DNA from: an uncultured Paraprevotella sp. | GTDB lineage: Bacteria; Bacteroidota; Bacteroidia; Bacteroidales; Bacteroidaceae | Assembly (NCBI GenBank): GCA_944320765.1 | Contig: CALUIS010000005.1 | Span: 1-64,000 of the forward strand | DNA: 64,000 nt | Direction of reading: 5' to 3' | Part shown: piece after piece, positions 37,864 to 47,061 of the stretch | Numbering within the stretch: the stretch's first letter is position 1 | How the letters are laid out: each line of letters starts with the position of its first letter | Notes under the pieces: generated by a model | The model's input: only the letters and a program-made list of their open reading frames with translations | The model's database searches: none | Told to the model about the DNA's origin: nothing | Position numbers and translations under genes: made by a program

Positions 37864-39708
37864 TTAATTCATGTCTACAGTCACTCCTCCCTCGATGCGG
37901 ATGCGGATGTTGTCGAGCTTCAGGGTCATGCCCTTGTTGAGTGTGGCGTTCCGCTGTTCGGGCGTCAGGTTTTTGGCATCTGCCTCGAAGTTGATGATGA
38001 GGCCGTCAAGGTCAGCCATTTCTCCGCTTTTGCAGGCGATTTTCAGCACAACCTTGCTGGTAGTGGGTTCAGATACGGTGGCCGTTCCGTTTCCGTCCGT
38101 GATTTTCAGGCCGGCGGCGATGGTGCCTTGTTCGGGAGTGACGGTCACATTGGGATATACATAGCCGTTCACGTCGATGGCTTGTGCGTCGAGTTTGAAA
38201 TTGAGCGGAATGCCGTTGATGGCGTCCATCTCTACCACAGCCGAATCAATGGTGATGTCCTCCAAGTCGCCGCCCCAATCGTTGATGGTGTCCTTGTAGG
38301 CGATGTGCAGCTGTTCGCCGAACTGTAGGGCCGCGTTGATTTCGTAGTCCGTGTTGACCACATATTGTGCGCCGTCTTCGCCGAGGGATACGGTATATTC
38401 CTTGTCCAAAGCTTTGGCTTCGATGTTCTCCAGCTTGATTTCGTCCGGGATGGTTTGAATCAGGCGGTAGATGTCGTCGCCCATCTCAATGTTGTAGATG
38501 TGGTTCGATGGGTTGTCGTACTCCGGCATGGCTTCGCGGGAGAGATAATAGGTGGAAACCGTAGGACGGTTTTCAGCTCCGGCATAAAGGACGATGCTGT
38601 CGCGGTCGGCTGTCGTGCTTCCGATTTTGATGGGGGTGTCTTCTTGCCCGTCTTTTACGCGGATGATGTCTGCCGTCAGGTTCACGTCAAGCGGTGTTTC
38701 GTTGCTGATGGTGAGCTTGATGTAGGGGTTCTTCAAGTCCAGGTTGTTGCCGTCCTCGTCCAGGAAGTCGGGTACATCGTTCACGGTGACGGGGTCTACG
38801 GTGATGTCCACGTCCGGATCGAAGATACCGGTCACCTCTTGCAGGGTGAATGAAGGCACTTCTGCATCGTTGACCAGGTTCACTTGGACGTTTCCGACTC
38901 CCACATTGGCGGTGGAGGCCTTACCTTTGGCGATGACATTGGTCTTCATCAGGAAATGCCCCGGCTCATAGAGTCCTTGGCCTTCCGGGAAGTTTTGGAT
39001 GCCGAGGAAGCGGACGGGGACTCTCAGGGTTTCACCCTTTCTGATGGTCTGGGCGTTTTTGAATGTGATGGTCTGCCCGTCCAATTCATAGTCGTTATTG
39101 TTCAACAACACCAAGTCCATGTTGTTGGCTTCGGTCTGGCCTTCCATCCGCATCTCGATGGTGAATCCGCTTTTGAGCGTGATTTCGTCCACATTCTGGC
39201 TCAGCTCGTCGAAGCGGAGCGTGAGGTTGGCCACGAAATCCACGCCGGCGGAAGAGATGGAGACGATGTCCGTGGTCACGTCGGTTTTCTCGAACGTGAA
39301 ATGCATGGTCACGTCTTCCACTTCGGCTTCCAAGTCCGCAGTGCCGGCCACCGTGGTGAAGTCCAGCGTGGTGGTGGTGGGTTCGCATACCGGATTGTCG
39401 ATGTCGACCGGGTCGATGCTTACGTCGGTCGGGTCGCTGCTTTCCTTCTGGAGCAGGCGGTAGTCGCCGTTGGCATCCACGCGGATGACGCTGTCTTCGG
39501 GGTTGTCGCTATGGTCTTCCAAGTCCATGATTTGGTCCAGGGTGAATTCTTCCGTGTTGCTGCCCGGGATGCTGAGGTTCCCGCCGATGGTGACGGTCAT
39601 GTCAATGTCTTTGGACAAGTCGTAGCTGTCGTCCACGCATGATGCGAAGAAAAGCGGAGATATGGCGGTAACCCATAAAGCCGCTGGGATGAGTCTTCGT
39701 TTGTTCAT
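37864..39708 (-). CDS. Large lipoprotein of unknown function
   Basis: A 614-residue lipoprotein with the lipobox FFASC followed by VDDSYDLSKDIDMTVTIGGN. The mature part is acidic and strand-rich, with repeated segments of the form VTMHFTFEKTD, DEITLKSGFTIEM, KLTISNETPLDVNLTAD and VVLKIACKSGEM, suggesting several Ig-like or beta-sandwich domains in a row. I do not recognise a named family. It is the first gene of an operon with the DUF5723 barrel, so a surface complex is a reasonable but unproven guess. Confidence 0.7.
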   Translation of the reverse strand: MNKRRLIPAALWVTAISPLFFASCVDDSYDLSKDIDMTVTIGGNLSIPGSNTEEFTLDQIMDLEDHSDNPEDSVIRVDANGDYRLLQKESSDPTDVSIDPVDIDNPVCEPTTTTLDFTTVAGTADLEAEVEDVTMHFTFEKTDVTTDIVSISSAGVDFVANLTLRFDELSQNVDEITLKSGFTIEMRMEGQTEANNMDLVLLNNNDYELDGQTITFKNAQTIRKGETLRVPVRFLGIQNFPEGQGLYEPGHFLMKTNVIAKGKASTANVGVGNVQVNLVNDAEVPSFTLQEVTGIFDPDVDITVDPVTVNDVPDFLDEDGNNLDLKNPYIKLTISNETPLDVNLTADIIRVKDGQEDTPIKIGSTTADRDSIVLYAGAENRPTVSTYYLSREAMPEYDNPSNHIYNIEMGDDIYRLIQTIPDEIKLENIEAKALDKEYTVSLGEDGAQYVVNTDYEINAALQFGEQLHIAYKDTINDWGGDLEDITIDSAVVEMDAINGIPLNFKLDAQAIDVNGYVYPNVTVTPEQGTIAAGLKITDGNGTATVSEPTTSKVVLKIACKSGEMADLDGLIINFEADAKNLTPEQRNATLNKGMTLKLDNIRIRIEGGVTVDMN

Positions 39709-39788
39709 AATGTCTTTGTTTTGAAAGTTATCTTTGTATTCGTTGAGTACGTTGAATTGTAAGATGAACTGTTTAGCTTAGCTCGCCA

Positions 39789-39796
39789 CAAAGATA
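39789..39796 (-). promoter_or_regulatory. -7 box (TATCTTTG) of the lipoprotein-DUF5723 operon
   Basis: Minus-strand TATCTTTG 80 bases upstream of the lipoprotein ATG, leaving a leader of about 75 bases. Confidence 0.5.
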
Positions 39797-39934
39797 TTTA
39801 AATTTGATTTAAATGTGTAGCATTCTCTAAAGAAAAAGCTCCCTCCTCTGTCTTTTTCTTCTTTATACCTATTTATATATAGCACAAATCATATTTTTCT
39901 TCTATGTCACGAGGCGCAATCGGGCTATTTTGTT

Positions 39935-39942
39935 TAACTTTG
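39935..39942 (+). promoter_or_regulatory. -7 box (TAACTTTG) of purL
   Basis: TAACTTTG 39 bases before the purL ATG at 39982; it lies within the longer ORF from 39904 and so argues against that start. Confidence 0.5.
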
Positions 39943-39981
39943 CAACCAAAGTATTTATTCTCATCATTACAAATAGTAGTT

Positions 39982-42900
39982 ATGTCTGTTTTATTCTTTA
40001 AAACTCCCGCCGGAAGTGTCATCGCCACAGAGGCCGACCACCGGCCGGATGCGGAGGAAACCGGAAAATTGTGTTGGCTTTACGGCGGTGCCGTTTGGGT
40101 AGAGGGAGACACCCTGGACGGCTTCTTCATCGGGCCGCGCCGCGAGATGGTTACGCCTTGGAGCACGAATGCCGTGGAGATTACCCAGAACATGGGGCTT
40201 TGCGGCATTTCGCGTATTGAGGAATATTTCCCGGTGAAGGACGAGAACGCCGACCACGACCCCATGTTGCAGCGCATGTACAAGGGACTGGACCAGAATA
40301 TCTTTACGGTGAACATCAAGCCTGCGCCGATCATCTATATCGACAACTTGGAGGAGTATAACGAGCAGGAAGGGCTGGCACTTTCTCCCGCCGAAATCGA
40401 ATACCTCCACCAGGTGGAAGGCCAGCTGGGCCGCAAGCTGACGGATTCGGAGGTGTTCGGCTTCGCGCAGATTAACTCCGAGCATTGCCGCCACAAGATC
40501 TTCGGCGGCACGTTCATCATCGACGGCAAGGAGATGGAGTCGTCCTTGTTCCAGCTCATCAAGAAGACTACCAAGGAGAACCCGCATAAAATCATCTCAG
40601 CCTACAAGGACAACGTGGCCTTCGCCCAAGGCCCGGTGGTGGAGCAGTTCGCCCCGAAGGACCATTCCACGTCCGACTATTTTGTCATCAAGGACATCGA
40701 GTCCGTGATTTCCATCAAGGCCGAGACGCATAACTTCCCCACCACCGTGGAGCCTTTCAACGGCGCGTCCACCGGTACGGGCGGCGAAATCCGCGACCGC
40801 ATGGGCGGCGGCGTGGGCAGCTGGCCGATTGCCGGGACGGCGGTGTACATGACTTCTTATCCCCGCACGGACGAGGACCGCGACTGGGAGGACATCCTTC
40901 CGGTGCGCAAATGGCTGTACCAGACGCCGGAACAAATCCTGATCAAGGCGTCCAACGGCGCTTCCGATTTCGGAAACAAGTTCGGGCAGCCGCTGATTGC
41001 CGGTTCCGTGCTCACCTTCGAGCATCAGGAGAACGGCGAGCGTTACGGCTACGACAAGGTCATCATGCTGGCCGGCGGCGTGGGCTACGGCACGAAGCGC
41101 GACTGCCTGAAAGGCACGCCCAAGAAGGGGAACAAGATTGTGGTGGTCGGCGGCGACAACTACCGTATCGGGCTGGGCGGCGGTTCCGTTTCGTCGGTCG
41201 ATACCGGGCGGTACTCGTCCGGCATCGAGCTGAACGCGGTGCAGCGGGCCAACCCGGAGATGCAGAAGCGCGCCAACAACCTGGTGCGCGCGCTTTGCGA
41301 GGAGGACGTGAACCCCGTGGTGTCCATCCACGACCACGGTTCGGCCGGACACGTGAACTGCCTCTCCGAGCTGGTGGAGGATTGCGGCGGACTGATTGAC
41401 ATGACGAAGCTGCCCATCGGCGACAAGACTTTGTCTTCCAAGGAAATCATCGCCAACGAGTCGCAGGAGCGCATGGGCTTGCTGATCCAGGAAGAGCATC
41501 TGGAGCATGTGCGCAAGATTGCCGAGCGCGAGCGTGCGCCGATGTACGTGGTGGGCGAGACGACGGGCGATGCCCATTTCGCCTTCCAGCAGGGCGACGG
41601 CGTGCGCCCGTTCGACCTGGACGTGGCGCAGATGTTCGGCCACAGCCCCAAGACGTACATGCACGACAAGACGGTGGAGCGCAAGTACGAGGATGTGGCT
41701 TACGACGAGTCGAAGCTGAACGAATACGTGGCCCGGGTGCTCCGTCTGGAGGCCGTGGCCTGCAAGGACTGGCTGACGAACAAGGTGGACCGTTCGGTGA
41801 CGGGCAAGGTGGCCCGCCAGCAGTGCCAGGGCGAGATCCAGCTGCCGCTGAGCGACTGCGGCGTGGTGGCGTTGGACTATCGCGGAAAGGCCGGCATCGC
41901 CACGGCCATCGGCCATGCCCCGCAGGCCGGACTGGCCGACCCCGCTGCCGGTTCGGTGCTTTCGGTGGCCGAGTCGCTGACCAACATCGTATGGGCGCCT
42001 TTGGCCGAAGGGCTGGACAGCGTGTCGCTGTCGGCCAACTGGATGTGGCCCTGCCGTTCGCAGGAGGGCGAGGATGCCCGCCTGTACCAAGGCGTGCAGG
42101 CATTGTCCGACTTCTGTTGCGCGTTGGCCATCAATGTGCCGACGGGCAAGGACTCCCTCTCCATGAGCCAGCAGTATCCGGGCGGCGAGAAAATCATCTC
42201 CCCGGGTACGGTCATCGTAAGCGCGGGCGGCGAGGTGAGCGACGTGAAGAAAGTCGTGTCGCCCGTGATGGTGAACAAGGCCAAGAGCACGTTCTACCAT
42301 ATCGACTTCAGCTTCGACGACCTGCGCCTGGGCGGTTCCGCCTTTGCCCAGTCGTTGAACAAGGTGGGGTCGGACGTGCCGACCTGCAAGAACCCGGAAT
42401 ATTTCCGTGATGCGTTCAACGCCGTGCAGGAACTGGTGGACAAGGGGCTGCTTCTGGCCGGACACGACATTTCCGCCGGCGGCTTGATCACCACGTTGCT
42501 GGAGATGTGCTTTGCCAACACGGACGGCGGCATGGAAATCAACGTGGACAAGTTCGGGCATCATGACATCGTGAAGATCCTCCTGGCGGAGAATCCCGGC
42601 GTGGTGGTGCAGGTTGCGGACAAGGACAAGCATGAGTTCAAGAAAATCATGGACGAGGCCGGCGTGGGTTATGTCAAGTTGGGGCATCCCACGGACGAGC
42701 GTCTGATCCAGGTGACGAAGGACGGGGCGGAATACCAGTTCGGCATCGATTACCTGCGCGACGTGTGGTTCAGCACGTCTTACCTGCTCGACCGCAAGCA
42801 GAGCATGAACGGCTGTGCCAAGGCCCGTTTCGAGAATTACAAGAAGCAGCCGCTGGAAATGGTGTTCAACAAGGATTTCAGCGGGAAGCTGTCGCAATAC

Positions 42901-43686
42901 GGACTGAATCCCGACCGCCGCGAGCCGTCGGGCATCAAGGCCGCCATCATCCGCGAGAAGGGGACGAACGGCGAGCGCGAGATGGCCTATTCCCTCTACC
43001 TGGCCGGTTTCGACGTGAAGGACGTGATGATGACCGACCTCATCAGCGGGCGCGAGACGCTGGAGGACATCAACATGATTGTCTTCTGCGGCGGCTTCTC
43101 CAACTCGGACGTGCTGGGTTCGGCCAAAGGATGGGCCGGGGCGTTCCTCTACAACCCGAAGGCCAAGGCCGCGCTCGACCGGTTCTATGCCCGCGAGGAC
43201 ACGCTTTCGCTGGGCATCTGCAACGGTTGCCAGCTGATGGTGGAACTGGATTTGATCAACCCGGAGTTCGGGAAGAAAGCCCGTATGCTGCACAACGATT
43301 CCCACAAGTTCGAGTCGGAGTTCGTGGGGCTGACCATCCCGATGAACCGCAGCGTGATGTTCGGTTCGCTCAGCGGGAACAAGCTGGGCATCTGGGTGGC
43401 CCACGGCGAAGGCAAGTTCTCGTTGCCCTATCCGGAGGACAAGTACAACGTGATCGCCAAATACAGCTACGACGAGTACCCCGGCAACCCGAACGGGTCG
43501 GACTACAGCGTGGCCGGCATTTGCAGCGCCGACGGCCGCCATCTGGCCATGATGCCCCACTTGGAGCGTGCCATCTTCCCGTGGCAGAACGCCTGGTATC
43601 CGGCCGACCGCCGCGAGGACGAGATTACCCCGTGGATGGAGGCGTTCGTGAACGCCCGCAAGTGGGTGGAGGCCCATAAGAAGTAA
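39982..43686 (+). CDS. purL: Phosphoribosylformylglycinamidine synthase, single-chain
   Basis: A 1234-residue large-type FGAM synthase (step four of de novo purine synthesis: FGAR + Gln + ATP to FGAM). It joins the linker, the two AIRS-like PurL halves and a C-terminal glutaminase in one chain, as in Proteobacteria and eukaryotes; Gram-positives use PurS, PurL and PurQ. Seen are NSEHCRHKIFGG, the substrate motif KAETHNFPTTVEPFNGASTGTGG (positions 40709 onwards), PTGKDSLSM and the glutaminase nucleophile in GICNGCQLMV. The chosen ATG follows the promoter. No breaks. Confidence 0.96.
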   Translation: MSVLFFKTPAGSVIATEADHRPDAEETGKLCWLYGGAVWVEGDTLDGFFIGPRREMVTPWSTNAVEITQNMGLCGISRIEEYFPVKDENADHDPMLQRMYKGLDQNIFTVNIKPAPIIYIDNLEEYNEQEGLALSPAEIEYLHQVEGQLGRKLTDSEVFGFAQINSEHCRHKIFGGTFIIDGKEMESSLFQLIKKTTKENPHKIISAYKDNVAFAQGPVVEQFAPKDHSTSDYFVIKDIESVISIKAETHNFPTTVEPFNGASTGTGGEIRDRMGGGVGSWPIAGTAVYMTSYPRTDEDRDWEDILPVRKWLYQTPEQILIKASNGASDFGNKFGQPLIAGSVLTFEHQENGERYGYDKVIMLAGGVGYGTKRDCLKGTPKKGNKIVVVGGDNYRIGLGGGSVSSVDTGRYSSGIELNAVQRANPEMQKRANNLVRALCEEDVNPVVSIHDHGSAGHVNCLSELVEDCGGLIDMTKLPIGDKTLSSKEIIANESQERMGLLIQEEHLEHVRKIAERERAPMYVVGETTGDAHFAFQQGDGVRPFDLDVAQMFGHSPKTYMHDKTVERKYEDVAYDESKLNEYVARVLRLEAVACKDWLTNKVDRSVTGKVARQQCQGEIQLPLSDCGVVALDYRGKAGIATAIGHAPQAGLADPAAGSVLSVAESLTNIVWAPLAEGLDSVSLSANWMWPCRSQEGEDARLYQGVQALSDFCCALAINVPTGKDSLSMSQQYPGGEKIISPGTVIVSAGGEVSDVKKVVSPVMVNKAKSTFYHIDFSFDDLRLGGSAFAQSLNKVGSDVPTCKNPEYFRDAFNAVQELVDKGLLLAGHDISAGGLITTLLEMCFANTDGGMEINVDKFGHHDIVKILLAENPGVVVQVADKDKHEFKKIMDEAGVGYVKLGHPTDERLIQVTKDGAEYQFGIDYLRDVWFSTSYLLDRKQSMNGCAKARFENYKKQPLEMVFNKDFSGKLSQYGLNPDRREPSGIKAAIIREKGTNGEREMAYSLYLAGFDVKDVMMTDLISGRETLEDINMIVFCGGFSNSDVLGSAKGWAGAFLYNPKAKAALDRFYAREDTLSLGICNGCQLMVELDLINPEFGKKARMLHNDSHKFESEFVGLTIPMNRSVMFGSLSGNKLGIWVAHGEGKFSLPYPEDKYNVIAKYSYDEYPGNPNGSDYSVAGICSADGRHLAMMPHLERAIFPWQNAWYPADRREDEITPWMEAFVNARKWVEAHKK

Positions 43687-43697
43687 GAATACAGGGG

Positions 43698-43746
43698 ACG
43701 GTATGCGCGGGGCTGTGCCTGTATCAGGCGCGGCCCCGTATGCCGT
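43698..43746 (+). terminator. Long imperfect hairpin after purL
   Basis: ACGGTAT...ATGCCGT with an inner GGGGC/GCCCC pairing and a small GCCTG-TAT-CAGGC tip. There is no T tract, so it may be a processing or partial termination signal between purL and the transporter genes. Confidence 0.35.
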
Positions 43747-43770
43747 CGGCCAGTGAGCAAGGAGGATTGA

Positions 43771-44322
43771 ATGATGAATGTGTATTGGGACAGTTTCCGT
43801 ACGTTTTTCCGCATCGGCTTTTTCACCATAGGGGGCGGTTACGCCATGATTCCCCTGATAGAGGCCGACGTGGTGGACAAGAACAAATGGGTGGCGCGGG
43901 ACGAGTTCCTCGACCTGATGGCCATCGCGCAGAGCTGCCCGGGCATCTTTGCGGTGAACATGAGCATCTTCATCGGCTATAAGCTGAAGGGGGTGCCGGG
44001 CAGTGTCGTGTGTGCCTTGGGGACGGTGTTGCCCTCGTTCCTGATCATCCTCGGCATCGCCTTGTTCTTCCAGCGGTTCCAGGACAACGGGACGGTGCAG
44101 AGCATCTTCAAGGGCATCCGTCCGGCCGTGGTGGCCCTGATAGCCGCACCGACGTTCAAGATGGGGAAGAGCGCGAAGATCGGGATGACGAACATCTGGA
44201 TTCCGGTGGCCGGCGCGTTGCTGATATGGCTGCTGGGCGTTTCTCCTATTTATATTATCATCATTGCCGGGTTGGGCGGATACCTTTACGGGCGTTACAT
44301 CCGGCCGTCAGAAGAAAAGTAA
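43771..44322 (+). CDS. Chromate-transporter-family protein, first half
   Basis: A 183-residue membrane protein of the CHR family, which includes ChrA chromate exporters. The signature FFTIGGGYAMIPLI and MAIAQSCPGIFAVN is at the N-terminus, followed by about five to six hydrophobic helices. The short form covers one CHR domain; the second is encoded by the next gene, four bases away, so the two form a heterodimer. ATG codons at 43771 and 43774 are both possible. Chromate as substrate is not assured for this family in anaerobes. Confidence 0.85.
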   Translation: MMNVYWDSFRTFFRIGFFTIGGGYAMIPLIEADVVDKNKWVARDEFLDLMAIAQSCPGIFAVNMSIFIGYKLKGVPGSVVCALGTVLPSFLIILGIALFFQRFQDNGTVQSIFKGIRPAVVALIAAPTFKMGKSAKIGMTNIWIPVAGALLIWLLGVSPIYIIIIAGLGGYLYGRYIRPSEEK

Positions 44323-44326
44323 GACT

Positions 44327-44902
44327 ATGTGGTGGTTGTTTTTGAATCTCTTTTACAGCTTCTTTAAAATCGGATTGTTCGGCTTTGGCGGGGGGTATGC
44401 CATGATATCCCTCATCCAGGGTGAGGTGGTGAACCGCCACCACTGGCTGACGAGCGGGCAGTTCACGGACATCGTGGCCATCAGCCAGATGACCCCCGGG
44501 CCGATTGGCATCAACTCGGCCACGTATGTGGGGTACACGAGCGTGGTGAACGCCGGATACGGCCACGGATGGGGCGTATTAGGCAGCGTGACGACGACCT
44601 TCGCCGTGGTGCTGCCTTCGTTCATCCTGATGCTGCTCATCAGCAAGTTCCTCATGAAGTTCAAGGACCATCCCGTGGTGGAGCATGTGTTCCAGGGGCT
44701 GCGCCCGGCCGTGGTCGGGCTGTTGGCGGCGGCGGCCTTGCTGCTGCTCACGCCCGAGAACTTCGGCACGCCGGACAACCCGTGGCAGTTCTACATCAGC
44801 ATTTTCCTTTTCGCCTTCGCCTTTATCGGCAGCATGGTATATAAAATCAACCCCATCAAGCTGATTTGTTTTTGCGGCGTGGCGGGATGGTTGCTGTTCT
44901 GA
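44327..44902 (+). CDS. Chromate-transporter-family protein, second half
   Basis: A 191-residue CHR-domain protein, partner of the preceding gene. It has the matching signature GLFGFGGGYAMISLI and VAISQMTPGPIGINSATYVGY, then five to six hydrophobic helices. In the partner the equivalent PG motif is SCPGIFAVN, so the halves have diverged as in other short-chain CHR pairs. The start at 44327 is preferred; the ORF extension to 44264 reads the end of the upstream gene in another frame. Confidence 0.85.
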   Translation: MWWLFLNLFYSFFKIGLFGFGGGYAMISLIQGEVVNRHHWLTSGQFTDIVAISQMTPGPIGINSATYVGYTSVVNAGYGHGWGVLGSVTTTFAVVLPSFILMLLISKFLMKFKDHPVVEHVFQGLRPAVVGLLAAAALLLLTPENFGTPDNPWQFYISIFLFAFAFIGSMVYKINPIKLICFCGVAGWLLF

Positions 44903-44930
44903 TTTTATAGTATATATGGAGGAATAGGAT

Positions 44931-45569
44931 ATGATGGAAACCGTGTTGCCATTTGCCTTATTGTGCTTCACGTCGCTCTTTACGATTACCAGCCCGTTGA
45001 GCACGATGCCCGTGTTCCTGACCATGACCCAGTCTTTGGAGGAGAAGGAACGCCGGGCGGTGGCTGTCCGTGCCACGCTGGTGGCTTGTTGCGCTTTGCT
45101 TCTGTTCACGTTGGGCGGACAGTTCCTTTTCAAGTTTTTCGGCATTTCCACCAACGGGTTTCGCATCGTGGGCGGCATCATCATCTTCCGCATCGGTTTC
45201 GACATGCTGCAGGCCCGCTACACGCCGATGAACCTGCGGAAGGAGGAAATCAAGGAATACACGAAGGATGTTTCCGTGGCTCCCTTGGGAATTCCTTTGC
45301 TTTGCGGTCCGGGCGCGATAGCCAATTCCATTGTGTTGATGGAGGAGGCCGGGTCGTTTGAGCTGAAGACCGCGCTGATTCTGGCCATCATTCTGGTTTA
45401 TGTGATCACCTATTGCCTGTTGCGTTGGGCGGGACAGCTAGTGAAGTTCATCGGCGAGACGGGCAACAACGTGATGATGCGCCTCATGGGCCTGATTTTG
45501 ATGGTCATTGCCGTGGAGTGCTTTGTCAGCGGCGCACGGCCCATTTTGGAAAGCATCGTGCATTCCTGA
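44931..45569 (+). CDS. MarC family membrane protein
   Basis: A 212-residue inner-membrane protein with about six helices (ALLCFTSLFTITSPLSTMPVFL at the start, GGIIIFRIGFDMLQARY, GIPLLCGPGAIANSIVL, MMRLMGLILMVIAVE). This is the MarC/UPF0056 family; the name came from the E. coli mar locus, but a role in drug resistance was later disputed and function is unknown. A GGAGGAATAGG ribosome site precedes it. Third gene after the two CHR genes. Confidence 0.88.
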   Translation: MMETVLPFALLCFTSLFTITSPLSTMPVFLTMTQSLEEKERRAVAVRATLVACCALLLFTLGGQFLFKFFGISTNGFRIVGGIIIFRIGFDMLQARYTPMNLRKEEIKEYTKDVSVAPLGIPLLCGPGAIANSIVLMEEAGSFELKTALILAIILVYVITYCLLRWAGQLVKFIGETGNNVMMRLMGLILMVIAVECFVSGARPILESIVHS

Positions 45570-45590
45570 GCGGGTTCTACTGCCCGTCAT

Positions 45591-46111
45591 TTTGTCAAAA
45601 CGTCAGAACCTGTCTCACGAGAATCGCGCGGACGGACGCAAGGACGGGAACGGACGGAAATATGCGAGTCTTGCGAGTTCCCGGAAATGCGGAATGAAAG
45701 CCGGAACGCGGTTTCCGCGACACTTTGCCGCCCGCCACGGAACGCAGTGCGGACGGATGCCGCCCCCGCGTCAGCCCATGGAGGGAAAGGGTTGCAAAAG
45801 GACAAAGGGGTTTTGCACGCAGACGGCCTCCATTTAGAAGGAAAAAGCCGTCCGAAGCCCCGTTTTTCCCCGTTTTCCACACTCCCGAAGATTTCTTTGC
45901 GGCAGGAAATTTGCGTCTTTGCGGCAAGAAGAAAATTTCTTTCAGCAAAGAAATTCCGTTTTTGCCGCACGAAAACGCCCGCCAAGGCGGAGAAATGCTC
46001 CATACGGACAGTTCCCGCCCCCGTTTTTTAACAATTCGGGGTCCATTTCCGTCCTGCCGCTCCTGCGCGAGGATGCGGAAGATGGCGGGAATCCTTACTT
46101 TTTGACAGAAA
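45591..46111. repeat. Non-coding block flanked by imperfect inverted repeats
   Basis: The left end (45591-45655) and the reverse complement of the right end (46041-46111) share TGTCAAAA-GT-AG at the outer edge and AGGACGG-AA-GGAC at the inner edge, in the same order. The interior carries short repeats of TTTGCGGCA and GCAAAGAAA in both orientations. No ORF here looks like a protein and I recognise no RNA family. It fills most of a 768-base gap between marC and the MaoC gene. Confidence 0.5.
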
Positions 46112-46259
46112 ACCCCGGGATTTGGCGACATTTTCGTATTGGGGCAGTAGGAATTCGGTGGTGATAGGCATACTCATCTGTGGTTTTTACTGCTTGAACC
46201 CCCGGAGAAAGAAAGAGATGAGGAAAGAGAATGGAAAAAGAGGAAGCGACAAGCGAATA

Positions 46260-46313
46260 TGTCGGTACGCCCCCTGTCCTCCCTTTTTCAGACGGAACAG
46301 AGGCGTACCGACA
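46260..46313. terminator. Long inverted repeat after the MaoC gene
   Basis: TGTCGGTACGCC (46260-46271) pairs exactly with GGCGTACCGACA (46302-46313), with an inner CTGT/ACAG. It is 24 bases past the MaoC stop in the minus direction. No clear T tract follows, so termination is only likely. Confidence 0.5.
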
Positions 46314-46337
46314 CAATGAAGTTGGTCAACTCAATGT

Positions 46338-46802
46338 TCAGTTGAAGTAGTAGATGAAGATGGCCGTGCCTTCGAGGGCTTTCTTGCCCGTCTCCTTGAT
46401 GTCCATGGTGAACTTGATCTCGGCTTTCACCGCGCCGCGCAGGTTGGCCAGCGACTGCAGCTTGGTGCTCAGGCGCACGCTCTGTCCGCTCAGCACGGCC
46501 TGGCCGAACTTCATCTTGTCCAGCCCGTAGTTGATCATCATCTTCAGGTTGTGTACCTCGATGATTTGGTCCCACAGGTAGGGCAGGACCGAAAGCGTCA
46601 GGTAGCCATGCACGATGGTACTCTTGAACGGGCTTTCCGTCTTGGCGCGTTCCACGTCGGTGTGAATCCACTGGTGGTCCAGGGTGGCATCGGCGAACAG
46701 GTTGATGCGGTCCTGGTCGATTTGCAGGTATTCCGATTCTCCCAAGGGTTGTCCCACGTATTTCTCGAAGTCTTCGTAAGACCCGATGATTAGTTTGCTC
46801 AT
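46338..46802 (-). CDS. MaoC-type hydratase/dehydratase
   Basis: A 154-residue single hot-dog-fold protein of the MaoC / R-specific enoyl-CoA hydratase type. The catalytic Asp/His pair of the hydratase-2 motif is seen in FADATLDHQWIHTD (Asp42 region and His47 region), and SPFKSTIVHGYLTLSV follows as in the family. It probably hydrates or dehydrates an acyl-CoA thioester. It stands alone with its own promoter, so the pathway is not indicated by neighbours. Confidence 0.88.
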   Translation of the reverse strand: MSKLIIGSYEDFEKYVGQPLGESEYLQIDQDRINLFADATLDHQWIHTDVERAKTESPFKSTIVHGYLTLSVLPYLWDQIIEVHNLKMMINYGLDKMKFGQAVLSGQSVRLSTKLQSLANLRGAVKAEIKFTMDIKETGKKALEGTAIFIYYFN

Positions 46803-46843
46803 TTTGTTTAGGATTTAAGTTTGACTTCTTCTCTTTGTTCCGG

Positions 46844-46874
46844 CAAATGTACGACTTTCTCCGCTTCCGGGCAA
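46844..46874 (-). promoter_or_regulatory. Promoter of the MaoC gene
   Basis: Minus strand: TTG (46872-46874), 20-base spacer, TACATTTG (46844-46851), 41 bases before the ATG. Confidence 0.65.
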
Positions 46875-47030
46875 CATTTGTCCCCGTTTTTGAAGCGTCC
46901 GGAGGAATCGTGGCCTCACTTGCCGGGAAAAAGCGGCGGTTGCGGGCCGGATTCCATTCAAAAGCGTCCTTCCTTTCCCTTTTGGTGGCAGAATCTTACC
47001 ATGGACGGGGGCTTTTCTTCTTTTTTTTCG

Positions 47031-47038
47031 TATATTTG
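47031..47038 (+). promoter_or_regulatory. -7 box (TATATTTG) of kdsA-kdsD
   Basis: TATATTTG 23 bases before the kdsA ATG at 47062, preceded by a T8 tract. Confidence 0.5.
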
Positions 47039-47061
47039 CGCAAGTGTATCATTAAAGACTA

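Noticed and set aside
40597..43677. A 1026-residue minus-strand ORF
   Set aside because: It is the antisense frame of purL, with a His/Val/Gly-rich composition and no family resemblance.
45595..46131. ORFs of 126-178 residues in the non-coding block
   Set aside because: Frames on both strands have low-complexity Arg/Lys/Phe-rich sequences, no start signals and no similarity to a family; they come from the internal repeats.
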